Positions 1 to 13,065 are shown, numbered from the stretch's first letter. The stretch is 64,000 bases of DNA from Trachythela sp. YZ-2020 (GCA_016169945.1 JADLSH010000388.1:7266501-7330500), one strand, 5' to 3'. Notes: a model not told the origin generated them from the sequence alone. Translations and numbers: made by a program.

Positions 1-3000
1 TTGTACTAAAAATCTCCAAGTTATAAATGTACAATACTCACATTCCGCTGCGTATCATTTGAGTTGCACATTCTTTGTGCACTTTATGAGAACATGGGAG
101 GATTTGACATCCAGTGAATGCATCCTGTAGGAAAAAAGAGAATTGAAAGCCTGTTTATGACTTAAGCCTAATAAAGCTTGTTTTTCACATCAACAGTAAA
201 TTGTAGCGTATTTCACTGGTGGAACTAATGACATTGGCATAAACGAAAATGCTACGGGACGATATAGTTTAACTGGAAAACAGACCTACCTACACACAGA
301 TCAATGCTTGATTAAGCTAAATAACGGGCCCGGCTTGAACTTAATTACCCCAGAAATTTGATACAAAAGCTTTAATTGATACACTATACCTCCAAACATA
401 TGCAACATTCATCATGAGCAGATCCTTCACGACATTTGTGATTTCCACGAAGTTGAACATCCAAACACACACCACAGATCTCACAATGAAACGAACGATC
501 TCCATGAATTCTAAAATAGAACAAATAAGGTAAGTACTTAATTAAATCTATTTATACTGGAAAGCTTTATCAGTTTTACACTGTTTTTCCCAGTGGTCTA
601 GTAAGGTCATCCCTTATTGGTCCAGAGAAAACCAGAGAAAACCTGCTGTGTATGGTATAGACATGCTGAAAACACTCTTCTCATGAAGATATGCATGAGG
701 CTGCCTTAATCAAGCCTTTTCACAGAGGTGGAAAACAATGTATTAAACATCATGCCATCCTAGTTGTTTTAAGATTTAGTATGAATCTTATTATGAAACA
801 GATCTAAGTAAAATAGTAGTTAAATCATGTCCTATACCGAGGACAAGGATCGGGTTATGCATGCTAAGTAAATCATACCTGCAGATTCCACATTTTTCGC
901 AATGATAAGGATGATCATCGTTGCCAGTTAAGTGCTTACACAAACCACAGAAATAATTGGCAAATTTTGCACCACAATCGCAGCAAAATTCACCAAACTA
1001 AATAGAAACAAGAATATTTATGTAGGTTTAATTTTACTGCATATTTTGTGTCACATAACAACTATGATTCAACTATTCACACAAATTATGGACGCAAATA
1101 AATGGAGTCAAACTATGATCGAACTATATAGAAACAGGGCAAATGAAATAAGTCTTAGCTAAAGCATTACCTTTACAACATAAAATTAGGTTACCTGTTG
1201 CGCTTTATTACAATATACGCACTTCACCATCTTCGTGTCACGTGACTTAAGTTTCTTCCTGCCACACGTGCTTTGGTTGTTATGGCAACGATGGCATGGC
1301 CAAAACTTGTCACAACATTCAAATTTGACGTAACAATGTCGTTTGTAATGACTGCATAGCCAATTACCATCTTGGTCCAGAGCCTGCTGGTTTCGAGAAG
1401 TGCCGGGAGACTGGGAATTAGAAACGTAGCTTTGTTCTGTGTTCGGACGTTGGAACTTGGAAAGTTTTAAACCATTGCTACCAACTGTCTGAGCATTTCT
1501 TGCGTTGTTTGTCACCGATTGGTTTGTTCTTGTTGAAGAATTTCCTGTCATTGTTCTCCTCTCGTCTGTTTTTCAAACAATGCAAATAGATTATTTCAAA
1601 CTTTTATTTAACTTTTCTAAAAGATAGCTGTGTCAGTTCTAAACTGTTTTTGCTAAAGGTTGAGTACGGATCACATTGCGCCAATGTAAGAGGAAACATG
1701 AACTATAATATATACTGAATAACCTTCCGTTCTAAACTGTTCTCCATCTAGAGGTACTGTTTGGACGTTTCATTCGTTTAGTGTTACTGCCAGAGGAATA
1801 CCCCACAAAACAGTTGATATATACAAACCTACAAAACATATTATGGCTAAAACCTACAAAAACGTGGTTAACTTTTTTTGGAACAATGCCTCATTATTCA
1901 TACAGTATACAGCAGTTGAGTAAAGGTTGTCGTATAAATGTTAAAACTCGTAACCACACAAACTGAGGCCTGGACCTTTAACAGTGAGAAACACAACGGA
2001 CTTGTATATGTAATGGGGTATTAATGGGGGTATGGAAGTTGTGTTGTGCAAAAGTCACAGCCAAATAGAAGAATGAAACCTCTATTGTGCTTTTGGCACT
2101 TAAGGCGCTTTTCCACTCGTCGCAAAAACCAACTCGCAAGCTCGCTGCGAGTCCTTTCATCCAATCACAATGCTCGACAGCTTATTTTAATTACATGCAT
2201 GAACTCGCAGCGAGTTTGCGAGTTGGTTTTGCGATGAGTGGAAAAGAGCCTTTAGAGGTCAAGGTATAAGTTTCAACGTTCAGAGGATAACCTTAATTAA
2301 ATTATGGTTAGTAATCGCTATATTTTCGCTATCTAAAATAAAATAAAAATTAACTTTTGCATAGTTATAAAAATATAAAAGAACACTTACTGGTAACAGG
2401 GCCATCAGCCACAACCACCTCAGCCATTCTAGTGGGAGTAAATTCAGTTGCAAAAGGTTTAAGGTTCTGCTGTTCATGGACTGCGGATTGGTTTTCATTG
2501 GGAGATCTCGAGAAGAGTTTGGGATTGGTAGTATTTGGGAGTGCTGAGAAACCTGGGAAAGCTGCTTGTTGTGTTTGTTGAGCGACGGAGCTTTGTGGTC
2601 CATTGCTGTTTTGTGGTTTCCTTGAAGTTGCTGGATTTCGGAGTGTACCGCTGGCAGCTGAACTGACTGAAGATTGCCTGGAGTTCGCTGCATTGAAGAG
2701 ACTTGTGTATCTTGAAGTGCTGCCATGCTGAGGGTTTTGTGGCCTATTTGCATCGCGATTTTTGGAGGCTGGAATTTGACGAAGTAGACTATAATCACCA
2801 AGAAGAAACGCGTCGATAATATACACAAGATCATATCTGACGATGGATTCTAAGAAGTGACAAAGTTGACTTAAATCTTCAGCATTGATGATTCCTTTTC
2901 CATCAAGTTGAAAGAGAACATCGGCAGCATTTTGAGCGTTCTCGATTGAGAAATTCTGATTCGCCCAGTCCTTCAGCTTTACAACGTCGGAGGAAAGGAG

Positions 3001-4611
3001 CCTTTGACCCAGAGAGAGTAAGAGGAACTTGTAGTTGTTGTACAAAGTTGTAGCTACTGATGTAGGAGGTATATTACCCAGTGATATAAATTCTCTTCCA
3101 TTTGAATCATCTTGTTGGACCGGAAATGATAGACTTTCATAGCTTTGCTGGGTTGAACTTTGGCTATTCCCTTCATCTCTGGATGTCGATGCCAGATCAC
3201 TGGTTCCTTTGACTTCATTTCTTCTTGACTTGCTTCCCTCTCCGCCACTTGTCTTCTCTTTCGATGTAATACTCAACAAGTTTTGCATTGTTGAATTTTG
3301 GTTTTCGCTGTCACTCCTGTAGCTTGATGCATGTGTGTTGTCTTGATCTCCTGCTTGAAACTCGCTTTCGTCTTTGGCGCTTGTTACCATCCTTTCCTTT
3401 CCTGGTTGATGGTTTCTTTCTTGCACCAAGGCCTCGGCCCCAAGGACAGGTTGTTCACAAGGAGTAGCTGTATAGACAACTGATGCATTTTCTGGTGGAG
3501 GATTAGCACTTTCATTTGTGGTTTGAGGTTTTTGGAAACCATTTGGGGAGCCATTCGAAGTAGAGCCATTGCCATTTACATGAGCGCTTTTTTCATAACC
3601 ACTTTGGCAGTCATTTGGGTAGCCCAGCCGGTGATCAATTGGTCTTTCATTACAAGCAAACACAACATATCGTTTAGCTTCGGGAGATGGGGGATGGAAT
3701 ATTCGTTGAAAGAGTTCGGATTCTCTTCCTTTGTTTTCTTTGGCAGTTTTCTCAACAATGATTTCGCCAAGCGCAGCCAAAATCTCTCGGTTTTCAATTT
3801 TTAATAATTTCAATTCATTTTGTAGAGAAAGAATTTTGCCTTTCAACGATTTTAATGCGTCAATTCCTTCTTCTATACTTGAATCTTCATGGTCGTTATA
3901 TTGTTGCTTTCTATGTTGCTCTTCGTTGCTGATTTCAAATTTCTGCTCGCTATCTTCAAACCTTGGTGAAAGAGGAGTTCTTTCTTTTTCTAAATCTCTT
4001 TGTAAAGCTTCTTGGGAAATACTAGACACACAATCTGATTCTGCATCCAAAACGTAGGTTTTATATTCAGAGTCGGAACTTTCTTTATCAAAATCTTGAG
4101 ATCCTCTTTTTTCGTTATTGCCATCCTGGGAACATTCATTAACTACAAAGGCAAACAATTTGTCAATTTTTTCTTGTGTGAAAAATTCCTTGGCTTTTTC
4201 ACGATTAAACCACAACTCCAGTTGTTTAGCAATTTCCTCACTTGGCGATTCAAGATACTTTTCAAACAAATTTAATGAATGTGAAGTCTCTGCAAACGAT
4301 ACTTTTGTTTCAGAAATAAAATTCAGTAATTCAGGTGTTTTATCAGCCGCGTTTGGTGAATCTTTAATTGTTGATTTCACTTTCTGCTGGCTCTTGGGCG
4401 TATTCGGATCACAACCAGCAACTGGAATTGCATTGGATATATGATGCTCAACTTTGGCTTTGCTTTCATGTAGTGTTTCGAACGACTTACGGACACTATG
4501 TACCGTGACGTTTACTAAATTATCAATAGTACACCTCAGCAGTCTATCGATAAGGATCCATCGATTATCTAAGCCATTGTTGGAAGCAAACGTGACAGGT
4601 ATTGCCATCAT
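1..4611 (-). CDS. DED + CHY/CTCHY zinc finger + RING-H2 protein (RCHY1/PIRH2-like E3 ligase), gene 1, 3' end off window
   Basis: Predicted E3 ubiquitin ligase. Exons read from homology to the gene at 57282 and from splice sites (minus strand): 4611-2391, 1565-1195, 997-879, 510-390 and 124-42; the last exon, expected to be about 88 nt, lies left of the window. All visible junctions are GT-AG and keep frame, giving about 971 residues. Residues 1-520 match no family I recognise and include a likely coiled coil near 240-293. A DED lies at about 522-607, with the RxDL signature (RYDL) and a GDYSLL tail. A Ser/Asn/Gln-rich linker follows. The CHY finger starts at Cys811 (CSHYKRHC...CHRCH), the CTCHY finger spans about 865-935, and the RING starts with CCIC at 939-942 and continues with CSHKVHKEC. 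The start used is the first ATG of the open frame; a second ATG follows directly. The exon 1/2 and 2/3 introns are absent from the paralog. Ligase function is inferred from the family; the target is unknown. Confidence 0.85.
2103..2251. mobile_element. Short inverted-repeat element (MITE) with TTA duplication, in intron 1 of gene 1
   Basis: The ends are inverted copies of AGGCGCTTTTCCACTCGTCG, continuing into a shared CCAACTCGCAAGCTCGC segment. TTA flanks both sides (2100-2102 and 2252-2254). A second copy at 34581-34713 interrupts repeat R1. A 3-bp TTA duplication fits the PIF/Harbinger group, but there is no coding capacity. Confidence 0.75.
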
Positions 4612-5036
4612 GGGCCAGAATTACTTCTAGGGTTAAGCTACAAAAACCTGGAAAATGAACCAAAATAGATTCATGTCATAGAATAAATAATATTGCAAAA
4701 TAAAAGCCCCAATAACACAATATAAAATAATTTTCATTCTTACGAAATATTTAATAGATAATAAAAATCGTGCGATTAGAATTTTAGCAATTTAACACAA
4801 GAACCACTCCTGGCTGACTAATAAGGTCATTTCTTAATTAAATAGCTAAACTTTCGCATGTACAAGTAAGTACATATACTCAATTTGATACCATTAGTAT
4901 TACAAATGTAAAATCAATTACAAATTGTACTCAGTGAGGATGAATTTTATCATTTCGGAGGCTAAATAGTTTACTAAACAATTGTTTTTATTACATAACA
5001 AGAAACAGTATAGTACCAGCTGGAGCTGCCGACTAC
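4612..5036. other. Upstream region of gene 1, no gene seen
   Basis: AT-rich sequence next to the gene 1 start. It should hold the promoter, but I see no convincing TATA box or other defined motif, no splice-flanked exon and no clear repeat. Confidence 0.5.
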
Positions 5037-5173
5037 TCGTGCATAATATATAATGGTATAATATACATAATCTCGTAGTAGATGCTTATTTCAGTACGAG
5101 ATTTTTCAAAAATCCCGTTGTCAATTTGGCTACGGCTGCGAGATTATGACGTCAGTACATGATTGTGTATAAG

Positions 5174-5213
5174 ACCACAGATTAAATATACATATGTATA
5201 TTTAATCTGTGGT
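5174..5213. repeat. Perfect 40-bp palindrome
   Basis: Each arm reads ACCACAGATTAAATATACAT toward the centre and the arms meet with no spacer. It lies in the sequence inserted into R1 copy A, just before the 5237-5808 element. It could form a cruciform; its role is unknown. Confidence 0.85.
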
Positions 5214-5236
5214 AAGACGATGGTGTGTGCAAACAA

Positions 5237-5808
5237 CTCTCTCCTCCGCAGAGCCTCCTTAGTATTTACAAATAACTTACATGAAGTTTCTTGAATAAAA
5301 GTGAGCGCGCGGGGAGTGATGGGAAGATTGAAATGAAGGCGAGGAGGCTCTGCCAGATAATGCAAAAAAGTATGGTTTTCGAACCAAACTTTTTGTTTGA
5401 CTGCTTTGACATCTTTTTAAACCTGAAATGGACGGAAATGTGGTAGAAATTGAAATAAATCTTCATAATCTGAGTATCGAAGGTCAGTGGAGTCATTTTT
5501 ATAAAGAAATTTTGCAATTTAGAGGATATTTTCAGTCAACATATCCACATTCATTTGCAATTTCTCGCTATTTTTCGGTGCAAATTGACAGAAGAAGATA
5601 TTAATGTTGGATTCACTCCAGGAGAGTCAAGTACGCCTGAAAAGGAAAGTGGAAAACATCTCTTAACACCCTCGAAGGTTGATATCGAACCGCCATATTT
5701 ATTACATTAACTGGCAGAGGCTACTTTTATTTCGCTCTTCCCATCACTCCCTGCACGCTCACTTTTCCCTCACTAGAAACTTCATGTAAGCCTCTGCGGA
5801 GGAGAGAG
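5237..5808. mobile_element. Terminal-inverted-repeat element with 9-bp target duplication (MULE-like), small copy
   Basis: The termini are inverted copies of CTCTCTCCTCCGCAGAG, flanked by the 9-bp direct repeat TGCAAACAA (5228-5236 and 5809-5817). The inner ends also share an inverted segment containing CCCATCACTCCC. A 9-bp duplication is typical of Mutator-like elements. The core CTCCTCCGCAG recurs at the ends of the elements at 28965-33509 and 38231-38996, so this is a family. An open frame from the ATG at 5428 encodes 56 residues starting MDGNVVEIEINLHNLSIEGQ and could be a captured or transposon exon. No transposase is seen. Confidence 0.7.
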
Positions 5809-7275
5809 TGCAAACAACGAATCTCGTAGTCGTACTCGTAGTCAAATCTAAAGCTCTCTAATATATAATCGACTACACTCACGGGGAACAGCGGTTCACT
5901 TTTATGCTGATTTATGCGAGGTTTTATTTTACGGCATTCCGATAATTTTCTCGAATTCTAGGAATATTTGTTTACAAAGAATTGGACTCACTAGAATCGA
6001 TAAAAGTAATATTTCCTTTATCAACCGTATATTAAATTCGACCGCCGTTTAGCGAGTTCGACAGTCTCTCATTCGCTTGTCCTGCCATTTTAAAGTACGT
6101 CAAAGTTCTAAATTCAAAAAGGCGGAAGTAAAACTTGAATTCTTTATACTCGAATTTTAATATCTCTCTTATCAGAGATCCTTGTTGTACGCTACTTAGA
6201 AACATCTCTTATTCTTTAGGATATAGTGACTTACTTGTAAACTCACAATCTCGTACCCAGAGCCACGTAAACTCTTGATTTAAACAGCAGATTTGGGACG
6301 TTTAGAACTAGAAATACAACCACTAGCACTGCTTCGTTGCTAAGTCTAAGTAAAACAGGAAATTACACAACTGACACGTAGTCTTTATTTAGTCTTAGAA
6401 AAATGTGCATATACATAATTATTTAAATATACCAGGAATCAGAAGAAATGAACCTCGGAAATGAAAGGGAAGATATATGACGCACAATGTTAACTTTTGA
6501 TTTCACAATACAATGAAAAAACATGCATAATTATATTTGCTTAAAGAGTATTCAAAGCTGAAGGAACTCTTATACAACTTAAGAAGCTATAATATAAAAC
6601 TTAGTCTAAGTAGGTTGAAGCACAGGTTGAAGCGAATGCCCTCATTGCCCTGATGCCTAAGAGAGTTAGTACTATTAAAAGACGCAAAGTCAGAATTAGT
6701 ATATAGTTGGACGCAACGAAGACCCCAATGACCATGGTTGAAGGGTAACTGGCGCAAAGCGAAAACCCTTCGCCATAATTTATAGTAGGACGAAGCGAAG
6801 ACCCTTCGTCATAGTTCAGTGGTAGCCTGTAGTAAGACAATGTGAAGATCCTTTGTCTTCGTCAGAAAGTTCGTACGACGAAATCCAATACCAAAGAATG
6901 AAATAAGCCAAAGGAATTTTTATATCGACAAGGAAGACAAAATATATAGTTTTAAGACAAAATATATAGCATTATAAAGTTTCGTAGCTTCTGTATACAC
7001 GTAAAGACGAGCCACACAAGACTTGCATTTGTGATGGAAGCCGAACGACCAAACACACTTCTTGGCGATTGCTGTTCGGTATTTAATACAGTTTCATGCG
7101 TGGGTGTATTAATGAGCATTTATACTTGTATACAGAAAGTGAAAATCTGTGGTCTGCAGTTGAAAACAGGGCTAAGATAATTCAATTATCCCTTTCGTTT
7201 ACTGCTATATAATGAAATGTACTATATTAAGAGCAGTCGATGTCGCGCGTTATCGCACTGCTTGGTTAATTTAAA

Positions 7276-7683
7276 GGCCCAGACACACCGAACGCGATTC
7301 GGCAACGCGGCGCGATTTTTCGATTTTGACTGACATATAACTTTGATCCTGTTTTATGTTTTTCAAATATTCAGAAGCGCTATAACAGTTTGAGTCATTT
7401 GGTCTGCATATCTTTTAAAATTTCCTTCCATAGACGGTTTTATTTACTTTTAAAAACTGAAACACCGGACGCGATTCGGCAACGCGACGCGATTTTTCAG
7501 GTTTTAAAAGTAAATAGAACCGTCTATGGAAGGAAATTTTAAAAGATATGCAGACCAAATGACTCAAACTGTTATAGCGCTTTTGAATATTTGAAAAACA
7601 TAAAACAGGATCAAAGTTATATGTCAGTGAAAATCGAAAAATCGTGCCGCGTTGTAGAATCGCGTTCAGTGTGTCTGGGCCTT
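7276..7683. repeat. Fold-back element, ~200-bp near-perfect inverted arms
   Basis: The arms run inward from GGCCCAGACACACCGAACGC and its inverted partner and meet near 7470-7480 around an ACACCGGACGCGATTCGG core. Copies B (about 22550-22745) and C (about 33830-34045) of R1 hold only one ~200-bp unit with the same ACACCGGACGCGATTCG-type ends. Copy A therefore looks like two head-to-head units. Confidence 0.7.
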
Positions 7684-7992
7684 CATACAATATACGTACT
7701 CACTTAGGTACGGTTCGCCACAAAATGCATAAACTTACATCATTCAGTAAAGTCCAGATTCATGCACACAAGCGGCCCAACGCGTATTCAAAACACAAAA
7801 CTTATGTTATACCATAAAAATCACATTCACATTTCTTGCTCACATAAGCACAATTTTGTCGCGCGATTGTTTAACTTTAACCAGTTTGAACGATGGGGGT
7901 CATTTTTTCTGGTGGGCTTTAGCGTTGATATATGACACTGATATAAGTGAACTAGTGAGTTTGGTGTTATGTTACACAGTTGCCCCTTCTTC

Positions 7993-8470
7993 GCTCTTGA
8001 TATTTTTGGGAGTTCGCTTTATTGCATGCGCGCGTGCGCTAGAGTAGTTTGCATTGAAAATCAATGAGCAGCATCAATCGAAGAAAAACAAATTAAACGA
8101 TCAAACACAACAGCACCGAACAACTAGTGTAAGTGGTCAATCGTCAGGAAAACTATCAGGGAATAGATCTTTAGAGTATTCGTGTAAGTATAGTATTTAA
8201 TAGTTTAAGGAGGAACATACTTTCATATACGTATAACTCGAATATACGCCCACGTTGATGTCGAAAAGATTTTAACATACAATGTAATGCATAAAATACA
8301 TCGTGTAAACTCAATTAGTACGATATGAATTTAACAACCAGTGAACATTACCTTGTTTTATAACCACGTTACGAAGCTACAGCGCCAAACAACCTCAGTA
8401 AATATGCCTTTTAGTTTTCATGTAATGCTGACTATGTCAATGACAGTGGAATATTTTTTGCAATTAAAAT
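7993..8470. repeat. Repeat fragments shared with 20.9-21.1, 26.9-27.1, 39.0-39.3 and 55.4-55.7 kb
   Basis: About 8050-8200 is the reverse complement of 20945-21060 and 26930-27050 (landmarks ACACAACAGCACCGAACAAC and GGGAATAGATCTTTAGAGTA). About 8220-8430 is the reverse complement of 39033-39260 and 55435-55640 (landmark AAACTAAAAGGCATCTTTAC read on the minus strand). No coding signal is seen. Confidence 0.6.
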
Positions 8471-10024
8471 AAAACTATATGTATAAAGATTTATTTCAAA
8501 GACTGCCCATTCCTACACAGTCTGGGAGATTTTTGATCACAGACCATGTCATGTTTTGCTTAATTACTTGAAAAAGAATAAATGCTATTTAAAAGATGAA
8601 TTTGTGATATTTAAAACGTTGGGTAAAAATATTAAAGTGCATTTATAGTTAGTATCGTGTACGGGTCTCACAAATCTTTCTCGACAAAAGAAGATCAGTA
8701 GAAGATCAGTAGCTAGTTATTGAACCAGTATAAAAGAATAGAAGAATTGCACAGTAGGAGACAAGAAGTTTGTGCGACAATCGAAGCATCCAGCACATCA
8801 AAGAAGGTTTAAAAGTACCAATCTCATACCAAGTTACACTGGTTAGAACCATATGGTTAGAGCGGTGCACCAAATACAATTTCGTTCCTCAAGCCTACAA
8901 TATTGTAACACATAAAACTCATCCAAGCATATTTTGAAACCACGTGACCTTCATTTGTGTGTTTAAATACCCAATGGCACAATCGCAATGATGGTCATAT
9001 GATTTAGATTGCATAGCAACAGTTTGCGGTTTATGACTCGTGTAAAATCCTGAGGCTGAGGACCGCAAAAGCGTTTCTACTATTAACGAAGGTATACGAA
9101 GTAAGTAAACGTCTTAATTGTTTTAATCAACTTAGGTCTGTTTCAAACATTTCATGTGCAAATAATATAATATTTAATAGCTTTCAAGAGTTTAAATTAC
9201 AAAACAAAACGGTAACTCCGAAAATAAACATTTTATTTTCAGAGTTAGTTACTGTTGTTTTGTATTTTGTAAAAATACTCAGTGGTTCCTGTAATTTAAA
9301 GACTTTAGTTTTAGCGCATTAAGTCTGCCTCACAGCAAGTTTCTCGCGAGTATATCTCTTAGGATCATTCTGTAATACACGAGGAGTGTGCGGCAGGCTT
9401 TAAACAATCGGGCCTCAACCGTTAATAACGCGCTGTCCAGGTATTTGATGTAAATGCATATATTTCTCGAAGGGTTATGACATAAAAATGTCTATTTAAT
9501 GCATTTTCAATACATAAATTTATTTTAAGATGCGTCACAGAAAAGGGAATTCCCCAAAAAGGTTGGGATTTTCCCATGCATGCATTTATAACAATGTCAC
9601 TAAAGTCAATCAAGAAGTTAAATAGAAAGGAAAATTGAAAGGAAATTTCAAGATGTCAGATTCTTTGCTGCCTCAAATACAAAGTGAACAAAATAACCTG
9701 GTTTCTGCATGTCAAATCTTCCCCAGAATGTAGGAAAGGGCATTCAACCCATTGAACTAAAATACCCAGGGCTTTGTGCTTGTGCCACAAGTGCAGAAAC
9801 CCTGGGACGAGGTTGTGATGGGTTTCATAGTGTCCGAGAAGTCTCCGAGTATAAGAAATTTGATAATTTTAATAAGAACTCCAAGGAAATTTGAAGGGAA
9901 ATTTCGTGATTTTTGCAAGAAATTTAACGAAAAAAAAGGAAATTTAACGCTCGAAGAACATTTCACTTACGACTTGTGGAAGCACTGCATGCCATATAAT
10001 TATAATTATACATAAGCCATAGGC
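8471..10024. other. Gene-free stretch with diverged relatives of the 10.0/12.0 kb repeats
   Basis: Around 9060-9120 and 9420-9620 are weak matches to the 10.0-10.4 and 12.1-12.5 kb repeat, for example the TTTCTACTATTAAC motif and the AAAAGGGAATTCCCC segment. From about 9625 the sequence differs and is rich in AGGAAATTT motifs like those of the element at 16969-17671. Open frames here are short and overlap on both strands, so I do not call genes. Confidence 0.45.
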
Positions 10025-11304
10025 ATCACGAGAATAGTTCGTCCTAAAGGCACAGAGGGCCAGAAAAGTTTTTCTACTATTAACTAAGGTAACTATGTAC
10101 TAAGCAAATGTGTTGTTTTCTAGTTAGGCCTGTTTCAAACATGCATCGAACATTTCATGTTCCAAATCTAATATTGATGACAAAACACATATATTAAGGG
10201 GTTATGGCGTAGAAATGTCTATCTAAAACATTTTCAAGATGAAGAAATACATAAATTTTGTGTACTTAAGGTATAAAAAGGTATTAAGATTGATTTAAAA
10301 CTGCGCCACAGAAAAGGGAATTCCCCCAAACTGGTTGGGGTTTCCCCGTTCATTTATAATTAATACGCTCCTTTTGCAATGTCGCTGAAGTCGACGAAGC
10401 CGTAGTGACTCAATAAAGAAGTTAAATAGATGGCAAATAAATTAACATAAAACAATATATTTAAGATATATGTGTTCTATAACTATAAGTGATGGAGTTT
10501 ATATTTATTCGTCATTGCAATCGGCCAATAGCAACGATAAATCGAACGCCAAACAACAGCTAGTCAACACTATTATATAGCATGCAACAGAATAATAGCT
10601 GTACATAATGTTTAGAGAAATTGATAGAAAATAAAGCGAATAAGACAGAAAATACAAACAAGCTATCGATCGAAGATGTGAGCCAGGGCCGAGCTAAAAT
10701 TGAACATAAATCGTTGATACTCTCAATCATATAATCGTTTGGTTTTATAAGACCAGTCCTGTCTTAACCGCTGAAGCCGGTTCAAACGGACTCTTTTGGA
10801 TAAAACCATAAAATTTACCCAAATTGAAAAATGTGCTGTAAAATATTTGTGAAAGAAACAGTATAAAACGTTATTTGAATTTAATTGATATCGAAAACAG
10901 ATATCAAACTATATACTGCAGGCTGGAAATGATTTGAGTTGATGATACATTTTCAAGACATGCTTTCATTTTAAATATTTGAGCCATTGAGAACCCTAAA
11001 ATAAATACGTCGTTACTGCGACCAATCAAAACAGAATCTCATATTCAAGCACTAAGCTATTCAGCCTATTCAATTTTCTATATCTTTCTTTCCTTTCATT
11101 TATTAAAACGTTCCATTAGTTTCATGTATTTTTAGCCCTTTCTATTATCAAATAGGAGCGCGCGTGCAAACATTATGCTAAGAATTTTAGAAATAATTTA
11201 ACAATAATACGGAATCTAAATTTTAAAACATAAAATAATCTAAATCTAGCATTCTTTAAATATATTAAATTCTTCTCACCTTAAACTTTCCCTTGCTCCC
11301 ATCA
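10025..11304 (+). repeat. Direct repeat E, copy 1
   Basis: Matches about 12043-14107 closely over its length, starting near the TTTTTCTACTATTAACTAAG motif and ending near CCTTAAACTTTCCCTTGCTC. This copy lacks the LINE insertion of copy 2 and so shows the uninterrupted site. Part of it (about 10743-10985) also occurs inverted at 20700-20945 and 26690-26935. Confidence 0.7.
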
Positions 11305-12042
11305 ACTAAAATGCATATTGGGTTTTTCCCAATTAAACGGGGAAATACCCTAAGTAGTTCCAGCAGGGCGCTGTAAAACACGGGCGAGGAAACGTAGCGG
11401 AGACTGGCACGAATGCGCGACTAAATACGAAAAATTTAATTTTTAGATAAGCTTACATTTAAATTGCCATGAATTTCGACGGCTTCAAAACGACGGCCTT
11501 GAAAACGGTCTTGAAAACACATTAATGTCATAAATTCTGCAGAAAGACTTTCTACACTTTCCTAAACTGCAAATTTTCTAAGTAGTCAGTGCTATATTTC
11601 TTTCAACATTTGCTACTTTAAGCAACGAAAGGCATATTAATTTTGCATTTTCTATTGCACCTAACTATGAAACTAGTTAATTTTAAACTTTTAAATTATT
11701 CTTAAGTAGATAAAAATAGATTTCACTTAAAAAAATAAATATTACCAGCCATCGAGTGAAAAAATTATTTGTTTTACTTTTATAGGTGTACAAAAAAAAT
11801 TACTGCGTCTCCGAAAATCTCCTCCCCCCATCACTTTTTTAATGGTCCGTCCCTAAATAGATGGCAAATAAATTCACATAGAACAATATATTTAAGATAC
11901 ATGAGCTCTATATATAAGTGATGGCGTTTATATTATTTAGACCACGTGACCTTCATGACGTAATATTAACCATTTATGGTCATATTAATCAGGAAGCTAC
12001 GTCACAATACAGTGTTTTTCAGTATGGTCCGATCCTGATATA
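11305..12042. other. Spacer between the E repeats, no gene seen
   Basis: AT-rich. It includes a small inverted motif around GGGTTTTTCCCAATTAAAC (11320-11350) and a segment near 11855-11960 resembling the AAATAGATGGCAAATAAATT part of the E repeat. No open frame of note. Confidence 0.45.
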
Positions 12043-13065
12043 CACGAGAACAGTTCATCATAAAGCGCATGCAGTTTATGAGATATGATCAACAATTCTG
12101 TGGACCAGAAAAGTTTTTCTACTATTAACTAAGCCTAAGGTAACTAAAGTACTAAGCAAATGTGTTGTTTTCTAGTTAGGCCTGTTTCAAACATGCTTCG
12201 AACATTTCATGTCCAAATCTAATAGTGATGACAAAACACATATATTAAGGGGTTATGGCATAGAAATGTGTATCTAAAACATTTTCAAGATGAAGAAATA
12301 CATAAATTTTGTGTACTTAAAGTATAAAAAGGTATTAAGATTGATTTAAAACTGCGTCACAGAAAAGGGAATTCCCCCAAACTGGTTGGGGTTTCCCCGT
12401 TCATTTATAATTAATATGCTCCTTTTGCAATGTCGCTGAAGTCGACGAAGCCGCAGTGACTCAATAAAGAAGTTAAATAGATGGCAACTAAATTCACATA
12501 AAACAATATATTTAAGATATATGTGTTCTATAACTATAAGTGATGGAGTTTATATTTATTCGTCATTACAACTGGCCAATAGCAACAATAAACTATGGAT
12601 AAACCGAACGCCAAACAACAGCTAGTCGTGTTATTATATAGCATGCAACAGAATAATAGCTGTACATAATGTTTAGAGAAATTGATAGAAAATAAAGCGA
12701 ATAAGACAGAAAATACAAACAAATTATCGAAGATGTGAGCCAGGGCCGAGCTAAAATTGAACATAAATTGTTGATATAAGACCAGTCCTGTCTTAACTGA
12801 AGCCGGTTCAAACGGACTCTTTTCAAATCTTTTGGATAAAACCATAAAATTTCCCCAAATTGAAAAATGTTCTGTAAAATATTTGTGAAAGAAACAGTAT
12901 AAAACGTTATTTGAATTTAATTGATATCGAAAACAGTATCAAACTATATATTGCAGGCTGGAAATTATTTGAGTTGGTGATACATTTTCAAGACATGCTT
13001 TCATTTTAAATATTTGAGCCATTGAGAACACTAAAATAAATACGTCGTTACTGCGAGCAATCGTT

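Larger units (their letters stand above)
5022..7992 (-). repeat. Repeat block R1, copy A (reverse orientation), interrupted at about 5043-5868
   Basis: The reverse complement matches about 22181-23820 (copy B) and 33519-35535 (copy C). Shared landmarks are the sequence around CTCTGGGTACGAGATTGTG, the repeated CGAAG/CTTCG motifs at 6720-6850, and the outer edge CAGCTGGAGCTGCCGACTAC. Relative to copy C, copy A carries extra sequence between about 5043 and 5868, and within that a 9-bp-TSD element. No long open frame is conserved, so I regard it as a non-coding mobile or segmental repeat of unknown class. Confidence 0.65.
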
